Shown here: positions 18,550-27,469 of the stretch, in pieces | How positions within the stretch are numbered: position 1 is the stretch's first letter | Layout of the letters: each line of letters opens with the position of its first letter | NCBI GenBank assembly: GCA_964436235.1 | Contig: CAYTCW010000002.1 | Location: forward strand, 1 to 64,000 | Length of the DNA: 64,000 nt | DNA from: UBA9980 sp964436235 | GTDB lineage: Bacteria > Muiribacteriota > UBA9980 | Direction: 5' to 3' | The notes under the pieces: generated by a model | Told to the model about the DNA's origin: nothing | Seen by the model: only the letters and a program-made list of their open reading frames with translations | The model's database searches: none | Program-made: the position numbers and the translations under genes

Positions 18550-20223
18550 CTAAAACATCGGCGGCTCTTCGTAAACGCCGTAAACTTCCCTGAAAATATC
18601 GCACATTTCGCCGAGCGACGCGTATGCTTCGACGCAGTCGATCAATGCGTACATAACGTTGCTTCCTTTTTGCGCGTCGGTTTTGAGGCGGCCGAGGCAG
18701 GCTTTTACTTTATCGTTATCGCGTTTTTTCTTTAACTCGCAGAGCGCGGCGACCTGTTCGCGTTCAACTTTTTCGTCTATTTTAAGGATTTCGCCCGTAC
18801 TTTTTTCGCTGTTGGCGTCGCAGTATGAATTAACCCCTACTACCACGCGTTCGTTTCTTTCAATTTCACGCTGATAGCGAAAAGACGCGTCGGCGATTTC
18901 GGATTGGAAGAAACCTTTGTCTATGGCTGAAAGTACGCCGCCCATGCGGTCGATCTGATCGAAGTAATCCATGACGCCTTTTTCCATTTCGTCGGTCAGT
19001 TTTTCAACGTAATAAGAGCCGCCAAGCGGGTCTATTACGTTAGCCGCGCCGCTTTCGTTAGCTATTATCTGCTGGGTGCGAAGAGCTATTCTGACTGCTT
19101 TTTCGCTCGGCAGCGCGAGGGCCTCGTCCATTGAATTAGTGTGCAGCGACTGGGTGCCGCCCATAACGGCCGCTAAGGCCTGTATGGTAACGCGCACTAT
19201 ATTGTTTTCGATCTGGTTGGCCGTAAGAGAACAGCCGGCCGTCTGAGTATGAAAGCGCATTAACTGGGCGCGCTGGTTGACGGCCCCGAATTTTTCCTTC
19301 ATTAATTTTGCCCATATACGGCGGGCGGCGCGAAATTTTGCTACTTCTTCGAAGAAATCGTTGTGCGAGTTAAAAAAGAAAGAAAGCCGCGGCGCGAATT
19401 CGTTGACATCGAGGCCGCGCGCTATTGCTGCTTCTACGTAAGTGCGGCCGTCTATGAGCGTGAAGGCGAGTTCCTGAAGAGCGGTAGCACCCGCTTCCCT
19501 TATATGATAGCCTGATATCGAAATGGTGTTCCAGGCTGGAAGGTGCTTCGAGCAATATTCGATTGTATCAACTATCAGTTTAATGGAAGGTTCAGGAGGA
19601 AAAATAAAGGTTTTCTGGGCTATATATTCCTTCAAGATATCGTTTTGTATAGTGCCGCTGAGCTTTTCGGGCGCTATTCCCTGTTTTTTAGCCACGGCTA
19701 TGTACATTGCGAGTAATATCGCGGCCGGCGCGTTGATCGTCATCGAAGTGGATACTTTATCGAGCGGTATGCCGTCGAATAAAATTTCCATATCAGCGAG
19801 CGTGTCGATGGCTACGCCGTCTTTTCCTATTTCACCGCGCGATAAAGGGTTGTCTGAATCGAGACCCATTAAAGTAGGCAGATGGAATGCTACCGAAAGC
19901 CCCGTCTGTCCGTTTTTTAAAAGATATTTATAGCGCTCGTTCGACTGGCGCGCCGTGCCGAAGCCGGCGAACTGCCTCATGGTCCATAATCTTTCGCGGT
20001 AAAGGGTGTTATGCACTCCGCGCGTGAACGGATAATCGCCGGGGATGCCGAGTTTTTCAAAATAATCGAACCCCTGCATATCTAAAGGCGTGTAAAGCGG
20101 CTCGGGTTCGTAGGAAGATACCGACATGAATTTTTTCTGCCGGAGTTTCGATCCGTCCTTTTTTTTATTATAATCGGCTTTCCATTTATTAAAACTTTCT
20201 TTCATTTTTTCAATATTACTCAT
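18550..20223 (-). CDS. icmA: B12-dependent acyl-CoA mutase large subunit, predicted isobutyryl-CoA mutase
   Basis: A 557-residue substrate-binding subunit of the methylmalonyl-CoA mutase superfamily (TIM barrel, 'NTISISGYHIREAGATA', 'LSFFFNSHNDFFEE'); the B12 domain is a separate gene. In methylmalonyl-CoA mutase the carboxylate is held by Tyr89 and Arg207 (Propionibacterium numbering). The equivalents here are Phe85 ('MRQFAGFG') and Gln203 ('KEYIAQKTF'), with the same 108-residue spacing from residue 89 to the conserved Gln197. Phe and Gln are the isobutyryl-CoA mutase pair. 'LPTLMGLDSD' also resembles the ICM 'MPTLMGRDSD'. Predicted reaction: butyryl-CoA to isobutyryl-CoA. GGGAGAA precedes the ATG. 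Confidence 0.9.
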   Translation of the reverse strand: MSNIEKMKESFNKWKADYNKKKDGSKLRQKKFMSVSSYEPEPLYTPLDMQGFDYFEKLGIPGDYPFTRGVHNTLYRERLWTMRQFAGFGTARQSNERYKYLLKNGQTGLSVAFHLPTLMGLDSDNPLSRGEIGKDGVAIDTLADMEILFDGIPLDKVSTSMTINAPAAILLAMYIAVAKKQGIAPEKLSGTIQNDILKEYIAQKTFIFPPEPSIKLIVDTIEYCSKHLPAWNTISISGYHIREAGATALQELAFTLIDGRTYVEAAIARGLDVNEFAPRLSFFFNSHNDFFEEVAKFRAARRIWAKLMKEKFGAVNQRAQLMRFHTQTAGCSLTANQIENNIVRVTIQALAAVMGGTQSLHTNSMDEALALPSEKAVRIALRTQQIIANESGAANVIDPLGGSYYVEKLTDEMEKGVMDYFDQIDRMGGVLSAIDKGFFQSEIADASFRYQREIERNERVVVGVNSYCDANSEKSTGEILKIDEKVEREQVAALCELKKKRDNDKVKACLGRLKTDAQKGSNVMYALIDCVEAYASLGEMCDIFREVYGVYEEPPMF

Positions 20224-20248
20224 AATAGTTCTCCCGTTTTTTAAAACA

Positions 20249-21214
20249 TTACCGGCACAATATTTTTTTATTAATATATTCCATTAATTGAATACTTGCC
20301 CTGTGCGGGCTCAAACCGCCATTTTTAACCTGCGTTTCTATGTATTCATAGCCGTGATGCTGTGATACTATGCTTTCTATTTCATTTATTATTTTAGCGT
20401 TTACGAGATTTTTAAATGCGCGTACGCTTCTTTCGGAGCGTTTTATCGAAAGCCAGCCGCTCGATTCGAGGTAAGCCCGGTGCCGTTCCACTGCGGCTTT
20501 GACTTCTTTTATTCCGTCGCCCGTATTGGATTTAGTTAATATTATAGGAGTTTCGTATTTATCGTTGAGCGGGTTCATCATAAGCATCGTCTGTAGCTCG
20601 CGCAGCGTGCGTTCTACTCCGTCGCGGTCCGCCTTATTTATTACGAATATATTACCTATTTCTAATATTCCGGCTTTCTGCGCCTGTATGTCGTCGCCGG
20701 TTCCCGGCATGGTTACCACCATCGTCGTGTCGCAGGCGCGCATTACGTCAACTTCGTTCTGCCCGGTGCCGACGGTTTCAACTAATATGATTTCTTTTTT
20801 AAACGCGTCCATTACCCTGATAACGTCTACCGCGGCTTCGGAAAGGCCGCCGAGGCTGCCGCGGCTGCTCAGCGAGCGGAAGTAAAATTTAGGATTGAGC
20901 CCTATTTCGCCGATCCTTATGCGGTCGCCCAGAACGGCGCCGCCCGTGAAAGGCGAAGACGGATCCACCGCTATAACGCCTATATTTGCGTTCGATTCAA
21001 GAAAAGCGGCGGCGAGTTTATTTATCAGAGTACTTTTTCCTACACCGGGCGGACCGGTGATGCCGACCACATAGGCTGAGCCGACATGGGGCTGTATGGC
21101 CTCTATATATTCTTCGTAACCCGGCCTGCGGTCTTCTACTATGGATATTATACGGGCGCACGCTCTTTTATCGCCCTTTAAAAACCGCCCTATGAGAGAG
21201 GCGTCGAATGACAT
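20249..21214 (-). CDS. meaB: MeaB/ArgK-type G3E GTPase, mutase chaperone
   Basis: A 321-residue SIMIBI GTPase that gates cofactor loading and protects B12 acyl-CoA mutases from inactivation. It shows Walker A 'GPPGVGKST' at 54-62, 'VDPSSPFTGGAVLGDRIR' (switch region), 'VETVGTGQNEVDV' and the base-recognition motif 'NKAD'. It lies between the small and large mutase subunits and its ATG abuts the small-subunit stop (TAAATG). Fused versions (IcmF) occur in other bacteria, so this gene order supports a dedicated mutase chaperone. Confidence 0.95.
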   Translation of the reverse strand: MSFDASLIGRFLKGDKRACARIISIVEDRRPGYEEYIEAIQPHVGSAYVVGITGPPGVGKSTLINKLAAAFLESNANIGVIAVDPSSPFTGGAVLGDRIRIGEIGLNPKFYFRSLSSRGSLGGLSEAAVDVIRVMDAFKKEIILVETVGTGQNEVDVMRACDTTMVVTMPGTGDDIQAQKAGILEIGNIFVINKADRDGVERTLRELQTMLMMNPLNDKYETPIILTKSNTGDGIKEVKAAVERHRAYLESSGWLSIKRSERSVRAFKNLVNAKIINEIESIVSQHHGYEYIETQVKNGGLSPHRASIQLMEYINKKILCR

Positions 21215-21619
21215 TTATTCATTACCCTTTCTAACGTTGGCTTTAACGAAATCGACCGTATCGGCCGTAGGCGTACCCGGTCCGAAAATTTCGGCTACGC
21301 CTATGCTTTTAAGATAAGTTATATCGTCGTCGGGTATGATGCCGCCGCCGAATACCATGACATCATCTATACTGTTATGTTTTAGAAGCTGCATTATCTC
21401 TGAAAAACAGTGGTTATGCGCTCCTGAAAGAATGGAGACGCCGATAGCGTCAACGTCTTCTTCTATGGCGGCGTTTACTATCTGTTCTGGAGTCTGGCGC
21501 AGGCCCGTGTATATTACTTCAAAACCCGCGTCGCGGAAAGCGCGCGCGACCACCTTAGCTCCCCGGTCGTGGCCGTCGAGGCCGGGTTTGGCTATCAATA
21601 CCTTGATTTTTTCCGACAT
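21215..21619 (-). CDS. icmB: B12-binding small subunit of acyl-CoA mutase
   Basis: A 134-residue Rossmann-like cobalamin-binding domain that pairs with the large subunit. 'AKPGLDGHDRGAKVVARAF' contains the base-off/His-on motif D-x-H-x-x-G with His17. Also present are 'SILSGAHNH' (which wraps the nucleotide loop) and 'FGGGIIPDDD'. The frame could start at GTG three codons earlier, but ATG 21619 has GGGTGA at proper distance and the usual family start. First gene of the mutase sub-operon (icmB-meaB-icmA-cobO order). Confidence 0.93.
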   Translation of the reverse strand: MSEKIKVLIAKPGLDGHDRGAKVVARAFRDAGFEVIYTGLRQTPEQIVNAAIEEDVDAIGVSILSGAHNHCFSEIMQLLKHNSIDDVMVFGGGIIPDDDITYLKSIGVAEIFGPGTPTADTVDFVKANVRKGNE

Positions 21620-21703
21620 TTTAATCACCCGTTCATCTTAATTTATTGTAAGTTTAAATCGTTTATAAAATATACGGTTATAAAACAATACCGTTTTTAA
21701 ATT

Positions 21704-22723
21704 TTATTTAAGCAGCTGTAGCATTTCAATTCGTCTTGCGGCGAAATCGTTCAAAGTTTTAGTTATTTTTTCCTTCTTTTTAATCGATTCATCGAATAAA
21801 TAAGCTAATTTTTCGCGTACGAATAACTCGAAAGGAGCGAAGTCAGGTTTTTCTCCGGCCGTTATCTGGTTGATGTGGTCGCGTTTGAAGTAATAAGCCT
21901 CGAGATTTTCTACTAAATATCCCGGAACGTAAAAAATATTTTTAGCGTTCATGACGTCTTCATAAACTTCCATATCTATTTCTTCTTCGCATACACCGAC
22001 GGCCGCCTTGAAATTAGCTTTGAAAAGGTCCATAAATCCGGAGGCGTTAGAAGATGATGCATAGATTAGCACTATGTCGAAATTATTTTCTTCGGCGCTT
22101 AAAACCGATGGATCGCTGAATATTTTTATATCGGATAAATCGCTTAGAAGCCATGATATTTTATTGTAATCAGCCGTGCTTCCGAAAAACCCTAATTTTA
22201 ACTTATTAATTTCGCGGTTATCGAATATCTTGGTGGATACTTCGCGTAAAGTATTTATCATGGCTATTTTTTTAATAACCGGAAGTATTTTATCGTCGTT
22301 TATTATAACGCTCTGGTTTAATAAATTAGAAGTTTCTACTTTAATATAATCGAGCATGCTTTTATTTACGTAAGCTGAAGATTTGATTATGAACCTGCCG
22401 TTAAGTTTATTTATATGGCGCGCGAGCGACCGGAAATATACTTCTTCATAACCTTTTTCGGGCATGCCCTGCGCGATTATCTTCGCGCCGCCGTAATGAA
22501 GCCCTAAAAAAGCGTAAACGTTAGTAAGTTTTTGAGATAAAAAACAGGCGCAGGAGGCCGATTCTTTATAATTAGAAGCGGCCGGAACGAATGTGATATC
22601 GCCTAAAGCCGGGCCTAAAGCGGTGCTGTTGACGGCTATTATAGCCTTGAAGTTCGAATTTTTTTCGACGCAGAATTTAAGCTGTTCCGACCCGGTCTGT
22701 TTCATTATTGAAAACATGGACAT
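21704..22723 (-). CDS. Divergent leucine-dehydrogenase-like protein lacking one catalytic lysine
   Basis: A 339-residue protein that aligns by eye with Leu/Val/Phe dehydrogenases at its N-terminus ('LKFCVEKNSNFKAIIAVN', 'ALGPALG', 'FRSLARHINKLNGRF'). In the active-site stretch, family 'MTYKNAAAGLNLGGGK' reads 'LTNVYAFLGLHYGGAK': the second lysine (Lys80 of leucine dehydrogenase) is kept as Lys81, but the first (Lys68) is Val69. The C-terminal half, where the NAD fold should be, is poorly conserved and lacks a clear G-x-G-x-x-G. ATG 22723 has GGAG 8 bases upstream. It follows buk by 14 bases. Normal amino-acid dehydrogenase activity is doubtful; a binding or regulatory role is possible. Confidence 0.8.
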   Translation of the reverse strand: MSMFSIMKQTGSEQLKFCVEKNSNFKAIIAVNSTALGPALGDITFVPAASNYKESASCACFLSQKLTNVYAFLGLHYGGAKIIAQGMPEKGYEEVYFRSLARHINKLNGRFIIKSSAYVNKSMLDYIKVETSNLLNQSVIINDDKILPVIKKIAMINTLREVSTKIFDNREINKLKLGFFGSTADYNKISWLLSDLSDIKIFSDPSVLSAEENNFDIVLIYASSSNASGFMDLFKANFKAAVGVCEEEIDMEVYEDVMNAKNIFYVPGYLVENLEAYYFKRDHINQITAGEKPDFAPFELFVREKLAYLFDESIKKKEKITKTLNDFAARRIEMLQLLK

Positions 22724-22737
22724 AATCACATCTCCTT

Positions 22738-23823
22738 TTAACGGTAAATTTTAGGCGTTTCCGCGCCGTTTAGAACCCGCAGGCAGCCTTCAGCGAGCGC
22801 GCGCATTTCATCTTCGCCCGGATGCAGTATGACCGGCGCTATGAAAGATACGCGTTCGGATATAAGCCCGATTAATTCATTTGAAAACGCCATGCCGCCG
22901 GTTATTATAACGGCGTCAACCTTTCCTTTCAATACGGCGGCCATTTCAGCTATAAATTTTGCCACCTGATAAGCCATTCCTTCAAATACAAGTTTAGCCG
23001 TCGGATTACCCTTCGCGTATAATTCGCCTACTTCTTTAGCCGAATTGGTGTTAAGATATGCGTTAAAACCGCTTTTTCCGACAAGTTTTGCATAAAGTTC
23101 TTCTTTAGTTTTGTATTTGCCGGAAAATATAATATCCATTAGATCGCCGGTTGGAAGCGCGCCTGCGCGTTCGGGCGTGAGCGGGCCTTCATAAAGTGCG
23201 TTGGTGCCGTCTATTATTTTAGCGTTTTCTAACGCGGCAATGGATACTCCGCCGCCGAGATGCGCCACTATTAAATTGGTATCTTCGAATTTTCGGCCCA
23301 TTTTTTCAGCTTCGCGTCGGGCGACCGCGCGTATATTAAGCGCGTGCAGCATCGAGCGCCGTTTTATTTCAGGCATGCCGGTAAGTTTGGCAAGCGGCGT
23401 GAATTCGTCTATTACGGGCGGATCTACTACAAACGATGGAAGATTTAAGTCCCATGAAATGCCGTAGGCTATAACCGCCGCTAAATTAGAGGCGTGTTTT
23501 CCGGAAAATCCGGCTATCAGATCGTCTATCATATGCTGATTGATAGTATAAACGCCGCCTTCGATCGGTTTCATAAGGCCGCCGCGCGCCACTATGGCCG
23601 ATAGTAAATCCAGATCGAATTTTTTATCGGCGATGGCTTTTAATATGGTTTTTTTCCGATATTCGTACTGCTCGTTGATATTTTTAAATTTTTCGAGGTC
23701 TTTTTTATGGTGCGCGATATTCTGCACGAATAACGGCTCTAAATTTTCGTAAACCGCTATTTTAGTGGAAGTCGAACCGGGATTTATCGCCAGAATATAT
23801 TTTTTAACTATATTTTCGCTCAT
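22738..23823 (-). CDS. buk: Butyrate / branched-chain fatty acid kinase
   Basis: An ASKHA-fold acid kinase of 361 residues that interconverts butyryl-phosphate (or isobutyryl-phosphate) plus ADP with the acid plus ATP, giving substrate-level ATP. Motifs: 'AINPGSTSTKIAVY' phosphate-1 loop, 'VARGGLMKPIEGGVY', 'AHLGGGVSIAA' and 'IITGGMAFSN'. GGAGG precedes the ATG. Its usual partner, phosphotransbutyrylase, is not in the window. Instead it is flanked on both sides by leucine-dehydrogenase-like genes, recalling the Bacillus ptb-bcd-buk order without ptb. Next to an isobutyryl-CoA mutase, isobutyrate is a plausible substrate as well. Confidence 0.95.
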   Translation of the reverse strand: MSENIVKKYILAINPGSTSTKIAVYENLEPLFVQNIAHHKKDLEKFKNINEQYEYRKKTILKAIADKKFDLDLLSAIVARGGLMKPIEGGVYTINQHMIDDLIAGFSGKHASNLAAVIAYGISWDLNLPSFVVDPPVIDEFTPLAKLTGMPEIKRRSMLHALNIRAVARREAEKMGRKFEDTNLIVAHLGGGVSIAALENAKIIDGTNALYEGPLTPERAGALPTGDLMDIIFSGKYKTKEELYAKLVGKSGFNAYLNTNSAKEVGELYAKGNPTAKLVFEGMAYQVAKFIAEMAAVLKGKVDAVIITGGMAFSNELIGLISERVSFIAPVILHPGEDEMRALAEGCLRVLNGAETPKIYR

Positions 23824-23838
23824 TTCAACCTCCGCTTT

Positions 23839-24924
23839 TTAACTGACCGCAAAATTGCCGGTAAATATCTTTTTAAGTTTATGCACTACTAAAAGTCTGT
23901 CTATAGCTGTTTTTTGAGCTATTTCGCAGGGCGTTTCGCCCGTTTCACGGGATTTAACCAATATTTCACTCATTACGTCGCTGATCTGCTCTATATGGTT
24001 TTTAATATGATCGTCGTCATGGCCGAATATTTCACAAAAAGCCACTACGGCTTCAGCCGCGTTCATAACTATTCCCGGTGCGTATATAATGCCGTTTTTA
24101 TGCATTAATTCGGAAATATCGTCGGAAGCTAATTGTAGTTTTGCCATGCCGGCGACTATTTTGCATCTTTTTTCGGTTATATATTTTTCGGTGACCATTC
24201 CAATGCCGGAACATGGAACGAAAATATCGACTGTAATATCTTCATATTCGTCGGGGCGTACTATTTGAATCGAGCTGATTTCGTCTTTTAAGCGTTTGAC
24301 GTTGTCATAATATTGATCGGTGACTATAATTTCAGCGCCTTCATTCGAAAGCATTTTAACTAATTGAATAGCGGCTGGCGTAAGGCCCTGGACCAATATT
24401 CTTTTTTTATCGAGCACGGCGCTTGCAAAAGCTTCGTTGGCGCAGGCTTTAATTCCGCAAAGTGCGCCGTAGGCTATGAAATGAGAAGGCCCTTCGCTGC
24501 CGTAAAATTCGGGCTGGCCTATAACATTCGGGAATTCTTTAGATATGAACATAATGTCTTTTTGAGTAAAGCCGGAATCGGGCATAGTGCAGAGGCGGTT
24601 TCCAAGCGATCGCAGGAACCGGCCGTAGGCGCGAAGATAACCTTCGCTTTTTTCTTCTTCGGTTTCGTCGCTTATCAGTATGCTCGAGGCTCCGCCGAGA
24701 TCGCAGTTTAAAATTGAGGCCGACATCGTAGAATTTCTGGCTAATTTAAGCGCGTCGAGAATGGCGGCGTCTTCGAAAAAATAATTAGCGAGCCTGGTAA
24801 CGCCGAAGGCCGTGCCGAGGTTGGAGTTGTGTATCGAAACGATCGCTCTCAGATCGAATTCAGGTTCATAAAACAGGTTAAGTTCTTCATGTCCGTATTT
24901 TTGCATTTCTTCGAAAATATCCAT
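23839..24924 (-). CDS. Leucine-dehydrogenase-family protein with both catalytic lysines replaced
   Basis: A 361-residue protein recognisable as Glu/Leu/Phe/Val dehydrogenase family over its whole length ('MDIFEEMQKYGHEEL', 'LGTAFGVTRL', 'YGRFLRSLGNRLCT', 'IVAGMAKLQL', 'IIYAPGIVMNAAEAV'). The catalytic segment 'TYKNAAAGLNLGGGK' of leucine dehydrogenase is 'TMSASILNCDLGGAS': Lys68 becomes Ser68 and Lys80 becomes Ser80. The NAD loop G-L-G-N-V-A reads 'GLTPAA'. The fold looks intact but oxidative-deamination chemistry should be lost. AGGTAAG precedes the ATG; buk starts 15 bases downstream. It is not a random pseudogene, since the frame is intact and the rest of the protein conserved. Confidence 0.88.
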   Translation of the reverse strand: MDIFEEMQKYGHEELNLFYEPEFDLRAIVSIHNSNLGTAFGVTRLANYFFEDAAILDALKLARNSTMSASILNCDLGGASSILISDETEEEKSEGYLRAYGRFLRSLGNRLCTMPDSGFTQKDIMFISKEFPNVIGQPEFYGSEGPSHFIAYGALCGIKACANEAFASAVLDKKRILVQGLTPAAIQLVKMLSNEGAEIIVTDQYYDNVKRLKDEISSIQIVRPDEYEDITVDIFVPCSGIGMVTEKYITEKRCKIVAGMAKLQLASDDISELMHKNGIIYAPGIVMNAAEAVVAFCEIFGHDDDHIKNHIEQISDVMSEILVKSRETGETPCEIAQKTAIDRLLVVHKLKKIFTGNFAVS

Positions 24925-24952
24925 TAAAACTTACCTCGCTTATATTTTTATT

Positions 24953-24991
24953 GCCCCTTGAATATGCAATTGGGGCGCTTTATCGCGCCCC
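24953..24991 (-). promoter_or_regulatory. Two competing hairpins between the acyl-CoA dehydrogenase and dehydrogenase-like genes
   Basis: On the minus-strand transcript, GGGGCGC (24991-24985) pairs perfectly with GCGCCCC (24978-24972). The GCCCC part of that second arm can instead pair with GGGGC at 24957-24953, aided by CAA/TTG. The two hairpins share an arm and exclude each other. Neither is followed by a full U-run. It may be an attenuator-like or processing element, or a weak terminator. Confidence 0.5.
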
Positions 24992-25018
24992 GTTGGTTAA
25001 GAGTTTATTTCGATTCGA

Positions 25019-26164
25019 TTATTTCATTATCAGCGATGCTATTACATGCCTTTGTATTTCGGAGGTGCCTTCGTATATTTCGGTTATACGGGCGTCGCGG
25101 TAATACCTTTCGACGTCGTATTCTTTCATGTATCCGTAACCGCCCATTATCTGCATAGCCTGATGGGTTACGAAAGTGGCCATTTCAGAAGAAAAAACCT
25201 TAGCCATAGACGCTTCTTTTACGAAGGGTTTGTCGTTGTCTTTGAGGTAAGCGGCGTGATATACGAGCCATTTAGTGGCTTCGATACGAGTGGCCATTTC
25301 GGCGAATTTAAACTGAATAGCCTGCAACTTGGTAATGGGCGATCCCCATTGCACTCTTGTTTTTGAATATTGGAGAGCTTTTTCGTAAGCGGCCTGGGCT
25401 ATTCCGAGCGACTGCGCGCCGACGCCGATGCGGCCGGTGTCTAAAGCCTGCATAGCGTATATGAAGCCGTAGCCTTTTTTACCGATGAGGTTGTCTTTAG
25501 GGACTTTCACGTTATCTAAAATAAGTTCGGTGGTGTCGGAGGCTCTTATGCCGAGCTTTTTTTCGATAGTGCCGACGCTGAATCCGGGAAAGTTCTTTTC
25601 GACGACGAAAGCGCTCATGCCGCGGGCGCCTTTATTTTTATCGGTCATCGCAATTATGGTGAAAGTTTCGGCGGTCGAACCGTTGGTAATAAAGGTTTTG
25701 CGGCCGTTTAAAAGCCAGTGGTCGCCTTTATCTTCGGCGGTAGTGGTCATGCCGGCGAAATCCGATCCGGCGCCGGCTTCGGTAAGGCCGAAGGCGCAGA
25801 GCTTTTCACCGGAAGCTATCTGAGGCAGATATTTCTTTTTAAGCTCTTCGGAGCCGTGGTTGATTAATGTGGATACGCCGAGAGAATTTTGAACGGCGAG
25901 TATGACGCCGCACGCCGCGTCGGCTTTAGATATTTCTTCTATCACTAAAGTGACGGTGGTCGCGTCGAAATTCATGCCGCCGTACTGTTCGGGTATCATC
26001 ATTCCAAGAAAGTTGAGCTCGGCCATTTTTTTTATGACCGGCCATGGAAATTTAGCCTCTTCATCATATTTAGCCGCCGTCGGAGCTATTTCGTTTTGCG
26101 CGAATTCACGCGCCATATCACGGATTTGAATTTGATCTTCGTTGAATTCGAAATTCAATTTCAA
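25019..26164 (-). CDS. Short-chain acyl-CoA dehydrogenase (butyryl/isobutyryl type)
   Basis: A 381-residue FAD enzyme that oxidises short acyl-CoA to enoyl-CoA, or the reverse with an electron-bifurcating partner. Typical motifs: 'FGLTEAGAGSDFAGM' flavin/substrate loop, 'KTFITNGSTAETFTI', 'VQWGSPITKLQAIQF', 'QIMGGYGYMKEYDVERYYRD', and the catalytic base Glu365 in 'YEGTSEIQR', the short-chain position. AGGAG precedes two possible TTG starts (26164 and 26158); the second has better spacing. It lies upstream of the buk cluster in the same direction. No electron-transfer flavoprotein genes are in the window. Confidence 0.94.
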   Translation of the reverse strand: MKLNFEFNEDQIQIRDMAREFAQNEIAPTAAKYDEEAKFPWPVIKKMAELNFLGMMIPEQYGGMNFDATTVTLVIEEISKADAACGVILAVQNSLGVSTLINHGSEELKKKYLPQIASGEKLCAFGLTEAGAGSDFAGMTTTAEDKGDHWLLNGRKTFITNGSTAETFTIIAMTDKNKGARGMSAFVVEKNFPGFSVGTIEKKLGIRASDTTELILDNVKVPKDNLIGKKGYGFIYAMQALDTGRIGVGAQSLGIAQAAYEKALQYSKTRVQWGSPITKLQAIQFKFAEMATRIEATKWLVYHAAYLKDNDKPFVKEASMAKVFSSEMATFVTHQAMQIMGGYGYMKEYDVERYYRDARITEIYEGTSEIQRHVIASLIMK

Positions 26165-26254
26165 TTTCTCCTTTCAATGTTTTATAATATGCATAAAAGC
26201 AAAAAAACTGAAAGTATTTTATCATAGATTACGCAATCGTGTCAATATTATTTT

Positions 26255-27376
26255 TTACTTCGCTTTTTTGTCTATACCGTAAACATGAAAGCTTTCATAC
26301 ATGAACGAGCGGTCGATAGCGTGAAGTTCGGCGGCAAGTTCCGGTTCGGATTTGAGTATTTTCAAGTTATTTTCATCAAGACCGCGAGGTTTGGCTAATG
26401 TGTAGCGGTAACAAAGGCGCGACGACGGCTTCGCTAATTCTATGAATTCCCGCATTACATGGTTGAAGATATCGTCTTCCATCCATTCGAATATATTCGA
26501 TAAATTGAATTTATTAAAACTTTCAGGCCCGAACTTAGCCAGAACGTCGCTTGATATTCCCTGAAAAACTTCTATCTTATCGATATTATTTTTAAGTTTA
26601 TTAAAGTTTTCGCTTAAAAGATAAGGCGGAAGGCATTTAGGCGATAAAAATTTTCCGAGAAGTATCAGTGAAAAAAAGTAATTAGTGCGGTTATCTATAT
26701 TTTTCATTGCCCGGTCAACTTTGCGGTTGAGGTTTTTATCGAATTCTTTTTCCTCGACGTATTTGAATGAATGCGCGCCCTTGACCAAACTAAGTATAGT
26801 TCTGTTTAAAAACAGCCAGTTTAATAAATGCCAGCGTTTGAAATTTATGCTTTCGTATATTTTGCGCTGAATTCCGATATCAGGGCAGAAGAAAATCTTT
26901 TTGATCGATTCGTACTTAGAACCGTATAATATCATTAAAACTTTGCGGTACAGTTTAAAGAATTTTTCAACTTTGCCGCACATTATAAGCCCTGATTTTA
27001 TTATGTCGTGATTTTCGTCCCAGAAGTTTTTAGCTTCAGCGGATAAGTTAGGCCTCAGCCTGTCGTATAACTCAAGACGGTAGTCAGAACTGAATTTTGA
27101 AGGTTTATTATAAAACTCGACGCCGAGGGCTTCTAAAAATTCTTCATATTCAAATGATTTAACGGCCGCGATTTTATACTCAAGAAGGTAATTCTGCGTG
27201 GGATTAGCGTCTATAGAAACTACTTTTTGCGGTCCTTCTATAAGTAGATTAAGCGAGTTGCATCCGCCTGAGGTTATCGACAGCACACAGTCTTCAGGTT
27301 CTATTAAAAGAGCGCGCCTGTTTAACTCGGGATCTTCCCATACGTTGCTGTAAACTATGGAACTTTTTATCGCCAT
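26255..27376 (-). CDS. BtaA-like (DUF3419) aminocarboxypropyl transferase
   Basis: A 373-residue SAM-dependent protein of the DUF3419/BtaA family. BtaA moves the 3-amino-3-carboxypropyl group of S-adenosylmethionine to diacylglycerol, the first step to betaine lipids. It shows 'YSNVWEDPELNRRAL', the SAM loop 'CVLSITSGGCNSLNLL', 'VVSIDANPTQNYLLEYK', and 'NIFEWMEDD' late in the protein. The methyltransferase BtaB that completes DGTS is not adjacent. GGAGAAGTG precedes the ATG at a long spacing. It follows an RND exporter by 93 bases. A phosphate-saving lipid or another ether/ester lipid head group is the likely product; the precise substrate is open. Confidence 0.85.
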   Translation of the reverse strand: MAIKSSIVYSNVWEDPELNRRALLIEPEDCVLSITSGGCNSLNLLIEGPQKVVSIDANPTQNYLLEYKIAAVKSFEYEEFLEALGVEFYNKPSKFSSDYRLELYDRLRPNLSAEAKNFWDENHDIIKSGLIMCGKVEKFFKLYRKVLMILYGSKYESIKKIFFCPDIGIQRKIYESINFKRWHLLNWLFLNRTILSLVKGAHSFKYVEEKEFDKNLNRKVDRAMKNIDNRTNYFFSLILLGKFLSPKCLPPYLLSENFNKLKNNIDKIEVFQGISSDVLAKFGPESFNKFNLSNIFEWMEDDIFNHVMREFIELAKPSSRLCYRYTLAKPRGLDENNLKILKSEPELAAELHAIDRSFMYESFHVYGIDKKAK

Positions 27377-27469
27377 ACGATCACTTCTCCTTGTATTTTA
27401 AATATAATATATTTTCAATATTTGTTGTTTAATATAGTGTTAAACTTGATTTAGTATTTAATTATAGCT

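Noticed and set aside
18550..20223. Plain methylmalonyl-CoA mutase annotation
   Set aside because: The two carboxylate-binding residues are Phe and Gln, the isobutyryl-CoA mutase pair.
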